A DNA stretch of 64,000 nucleotides from Armatimonadota bacterium (lineage in GTDB: Bacteria > Armatimonadota > Fimbriimonadia > Fimbriimonadales > Fimbriimonadaceae), in contig JADFMN010000002.1 in assembly GCA_022563855.1 (NCBI GenBank), positions 186,001 through 250,000 on the forward strand, read 5' to 3'. Shown here one piece after another: positions 61,801-64,000 of the stretch. The position numbers and the translations under genes are program-made. How positions within the stretch are numbered: the stretch's first letter is position 1; every line of letters starts with the position of its first letter. The notes beneath the pieces were generated by a model. That model was not told the origin of the DNA. It was given only the letters and a program-made list of their open reading frames with translations, and ran no database searches.

Positions 61801-62202
61801 CTACTGTCGTTCGTCGAATTCTATCGACGCTGAGTTGATACAGAACCGCTTGCCGGTCGGCGTCTGTGGGGCATCGTCGAACACGTGCCCCAAATGCCCT
61901 CCGCACGCCTTGCACCGCACCTCTGTCCGCAAGCTGCCGGTGCTCCGGTCTTCGAGGAACTCGATCGTCTCCGCGACATTTTCGTAGAAGCTTGGCCAGC
62001 CGCAGCCGGAGTCGAACTTCGTCTTCGAATCGAACAGCTTGACCCCGCACCCCGCGCACGAGTAGACGCCGTCGCCCGTGTGGTTCCAGTACTCGCCGGT
62101 GAAAGCCGCCTCCGTGCCCGACTCGCGCAATACGTGGTAACGCACCGGGTCGAGCTGCTCGCGCCACTCGTCGTCTGTCTTTACTGTCTCTTGCTCTGAC
62201 AT
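61801..62202 (-). CDS. msrB: Peptide-methionine (R)-S-oxide reductase
   Basis: This 133-residue protein has [20 protein letters not shown] and [14 protein letters not shown], which give the two zinc CxxC pairs. The catalytic Cys is in [11 protein letters not shown]. It repairs methionine-R-sulfoxide in the cytoplasm, as no signal peptide is present. The catalytic residue is Cys (TGC), not Sec, although some MsrB proteins use Sec. Confidence 0.96.
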   Translation of the reverse strand: MSEQETVKTDDEWREQLDPVRYHVLRESGTEAAFTGEYWNHTGDGVYSCAGCGVKLFDSKTKFDSGCGWPSFYENVAETIEFLEDRSTGSLRTEVRCKACGGHLGHVFDDAPQTPTGKRFCINSASIEFDERQ

Positions 62203-62248
62203 GGCTGTTGCTTCTTAGCGGATTCTGCCACATCTGCCGCAGCTTCTA

Positions 62249-63919
62249 TCAGGGCGCAAGAGCTTCTCGAAGCAGTTCTACCTGCCGGAATTCGTGATCG
62301 AGCATGAGTCCTGCAGACGCGTCGGCGACCAAGTTCATCCGAATCAAGACTATGAGGAGCACGCATGGGACTAGAATCGAAATGGCCGCCCACTGGCCCT
62401 TTCTCGCGACGACGTTTGCGTTCCAGGCGACCGGAACTGCGAGGATTGCCAGCAGCACGAGCAGTCCCCAAACCCCAGGCTCGGCGCTAGCACCGTAGTA
62501 GATGATAATCGGCAGAGTCAGCAGACACGGCGCCACAGCGCTAGCGACTACCATTGGCCATTTGTCAGGCTTTCTCCAGGAGAATACGAACGTTCCCCAG
62601 ATAACGGCCAGCGGCAGCAGGAGCACTGGGACGCGAACGGCGAGCACGAAGACGATTACGCTCAATGCGAAACAGATCCATCGTACGACCTTCGTGTATT
62701 TCTCGAATATTGCCGCGATGCCCAGCAGGAGCCCGATGACGGTGATTTCAGGTATTCGCCAGTCCCATAGCAGCATATAATCGGAGGCATCAACCCGCTT
62801 TGTGGCGACGATCCAGCCCAAGATCAGGAAGCCTGCGAACGGCGCGAATCGGGCGACCCAAGGGTACTCGCCGAGCCGCGCGAGCAGCGGCGCCAAGAAG
62901 ACCACAACCGTGGAGACGGCAAGCCAGAGAACTGCGTTGACGAACATACGAACATATAGGCCGCCGAGTGCTAGGTTCCAGACGCCCTGGTCGTCGGCGA
63001 ACAACGTCCGAGGCACGACTCCTGCGGCAAGGTTCTTCGCGGCGGTGAGCGCCGTCAAGTCTTCTGGACGATCTTGCAGAAGCAGATCGCGGGCAGCGAG
63101 CCACTCTAGTTCGCTGGGCTTTTCTCCAAGCCTGTAGTCGGGGAGGAATGCGGTGCGGACGATTGATAGGCTGACCAGGTGCAAGATCGCCGTGTCCGCG
63201 TTCCTTGACATGGTGACAGATGTTATGGCGATGTCCCCCCTAGCGGTTATCGCGTCCTCGGGCAACCATACGGCCACGTTCTTGAAGAGCGCGTAATGGG
63301 GGAGGACGATCGACGAATAGACCACAAGTTCCTCCGTCTTCGTCAGTAAGCGATCCGCTTTCCGCAACTGCTCAATAATCAGCTCGGCTTCGTCAAGCGC
63401 GTAGTCGTTATAAGTGGTGCAGTTCTTGGCGCGATGCAACGCCTTTGCTACTGCCTCTAAGTCGTCGGCCAGCGCCCAATTCGCTGCTTCTACGAGCGGC
63501 CAGTAGGCGTTGTTCGGCTCGAGGGACGCACCCAATTGCGCGTACGGGATGACCACCTCCGCGAAGTCCAAATCTTTGATCCTGTCTGCGTGACCGTACT
63601 GCGGAGACAACGAGAAGGAGAATCGGCTCCAATGTGCCAACGCGTCCGCTCTGGGTGCTGTGCTGTCGACAAAGTCGGTCAGCAGGTCGTGCCTTTTCTT
63701 GACGTCGCGAACGAGAAGGATGCGAGCAAGCTCCGCGTCGGCGTCTTCACCCGTGACGCGGTGCGGGCCGATGCTCCAGATGTCACCTTGGCTTGTGATC
63801 TGTCTATATGAGGCGGCGGCGATCCACCTCGTCGACGGCAGCAGCGGAACGGCAAGCACGAGGGCGAGGGCGAACCCCGCTGACAGGGCGATCCAGTTTA
63901 TGCGAGTCCTGTTTTCCAT
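62249..63919 (-). CDS. Large polytopic membrane protein
   Basis: This 556-residue protein has one N-terminal helix (IALSAGFALALVLAVPLLP) and an extracytoplasmic helical domain of about 280 residues. Seven or more C-terminal helices follow (VNAVLWLAVSTVVVFLAPLL, FAPFAGFLILGWIVA, ICFALSVIVFVLAVRVPVLL, GLLVLLAILAVPVAWNANVV). The shape recalls O-antigen-ligase or oligosaccharyltransferase-type proteins, but no family motif is clear. The start ATG 63919 follows GGGAGAGG. Confidence 0.65.
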   Translation of the reverse strand: MENRTRINWIALSAGFALALVLAVPLLPSTRWIAAASYRQITSQGDIWSIGPHRVTGEDADAELARILLVRDVKKRHDLLTDFVDSTAPRADALAHWSRFSFSLSPQYGHADRIKDLDFAEVVIPYAQLGASLEPNNAYWPLVEAANWALADDLEAVAKALHRAKNCTTYNDYALDEAELIIEQLRKADRLLTKTEELVVYSSIVLPHYALFKNVAVWLPEDAITARGDIAITSVTMSRNADTAILHLVSLSIVRTAFLPDYRLGEKPSELEWLAARDLLLQDRPEDLTALTAAKNLAAGVVPRTLFADDQGVWNLALGGLYVRMFVNAVLWLAVSTVVVFLAPLLARLGEYPWVARFAPFAGFLILGWIVATKRVDASDYMLLWDWRIPEITVIGLLLGIAAIFEKYTKVVRWICFALSVIVFVLAVRVPVLLLPLAVIWGTFVFSWRKPDKWPMVVASAVAPCLLTLPIIIYYGASAEPGVWGLLVLLAILAVPVAWNANVVARKGQWAAISILVPCVLLIVLIRMNLVADASAGLMLDHEFRQVELLREALAP

Positions 63920-64000
63920 GCCTCTCCCTGGGACGTGTCCTGAGGTCGTCGGACTGGTTCGGTGCGTTGAAGTTGCGCGTAGGCGTCCGCGCCGATGATC
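63898..64000 (-). CDS. C-terminus of an upstream gene (partial)
   Basis: An open minus-strand frame enters from the right edge, reads IIGADAYAQLQRTEPV then QDTSQGEAWKTGLA, and stops at TAA 63898-63900. It overlaps the start of the membrane-protein gene by 22 nt. Only 33 codons are visible, so it is a tentative call. Confidence 0.35.
   Translation of the reverse strand, partial: IIGADAYAQLQRTEPVRRPQDTSQGEAWKTGLA

Overview
The window is a piece of a moderately GC-rich bacterial chromosome. Envelope genes (TolC-type outer-membrane protein, MscS channel, FtsK, RodA, many lipoprotein and Tat/Sec signals) point to a diderm. The mix of FG-GAP, TolB-like, choice-of-anchor B, FecR-PDZ-TPR, Hanks kinase, GH109, GHL10 and sulfatase genes is typical of the Armatimonadota/Planctomycetes type of genome. 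I favour an uncultured Armatimonadota relative, but no marker here settles it. Several genes have a TANNNT-like -10 box only 5-15 nt before the start codon, which suggests leaderless or very short-leader transcription. Layout: 1-8.2 kb, secreted beta-propeller-type proteins, an ECF sigma factor fused in one operon to a FecR-PDZ-TPR membrane protein, and tRNA-Ser. 8.2-17.7 kb, an SDR, a Ser/Thr kinase, a GHL10 hydrolase, a cNMP-binding protein, MscS and a Tat-exported GH109-type oxidoreductase. 17.7-23.2 kb, a histone H1-like protein followed by a cluster of three genes that carry four in-frame UGA codons at redox-active positions: a deiodinase-like protein (TUPYC), a two-domain thioredoxin-like protein with two UGAs (TUGAC and GUR), and a TlpA-like thioredoxin (WUGPC). 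Each UGA is followed by a hairpin whose loop begins 16-18 nt downstream, as expected for bacterial SECIS elements. A promoter plus terminator between two of them suggests a small RNA. 23.2-31.9 kb, repeat-rich DNA, an SRPBCC gene without a start codon, a DUF433/DUF5615 toxin-antitoxin pair, uvrB and a DUF559 gene between inverted repeats that has supplied the C-terminus of the neighbouring acetyltransferase. 32-34.7 kb, two tandem lipoproteins, a SigZ-type sigma factor and arsM. 34.7-39.7 kb, two paralogous CGNC-motif proteins, a membrane protein and lpdA. 40-49.7 kb, a histidine-kinase-like protein lacking its phosphoacceptor His, an HD-GYP regulator, fbaB, TolC plus an ABC ATPase, YbaN and a 3-methyladenine glycosylase. 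49.8-59.6 kb, a duplicated pair of small membrane proteins next to ftsK, then rodA at the end of an operon of five secreted proteins. 59.7-64 kb, MoxR, a glycosyltransferase, MsrB and a polytopic membrane protein. Two features stand out. The first is the selenoprotein cluster. The second is a recurrent pattern in which short 3-prime tails of housekeeping genes (ftsK, lpdA twice, the SRPBCC gene) are found a second time, detached from the rest of the gene, always beside dispersed repeats or beside duplicated accessory genes. The window also holds GTAG-headed hairpins arranged as REP/REPIN elements and several other dispersed hairpin families.
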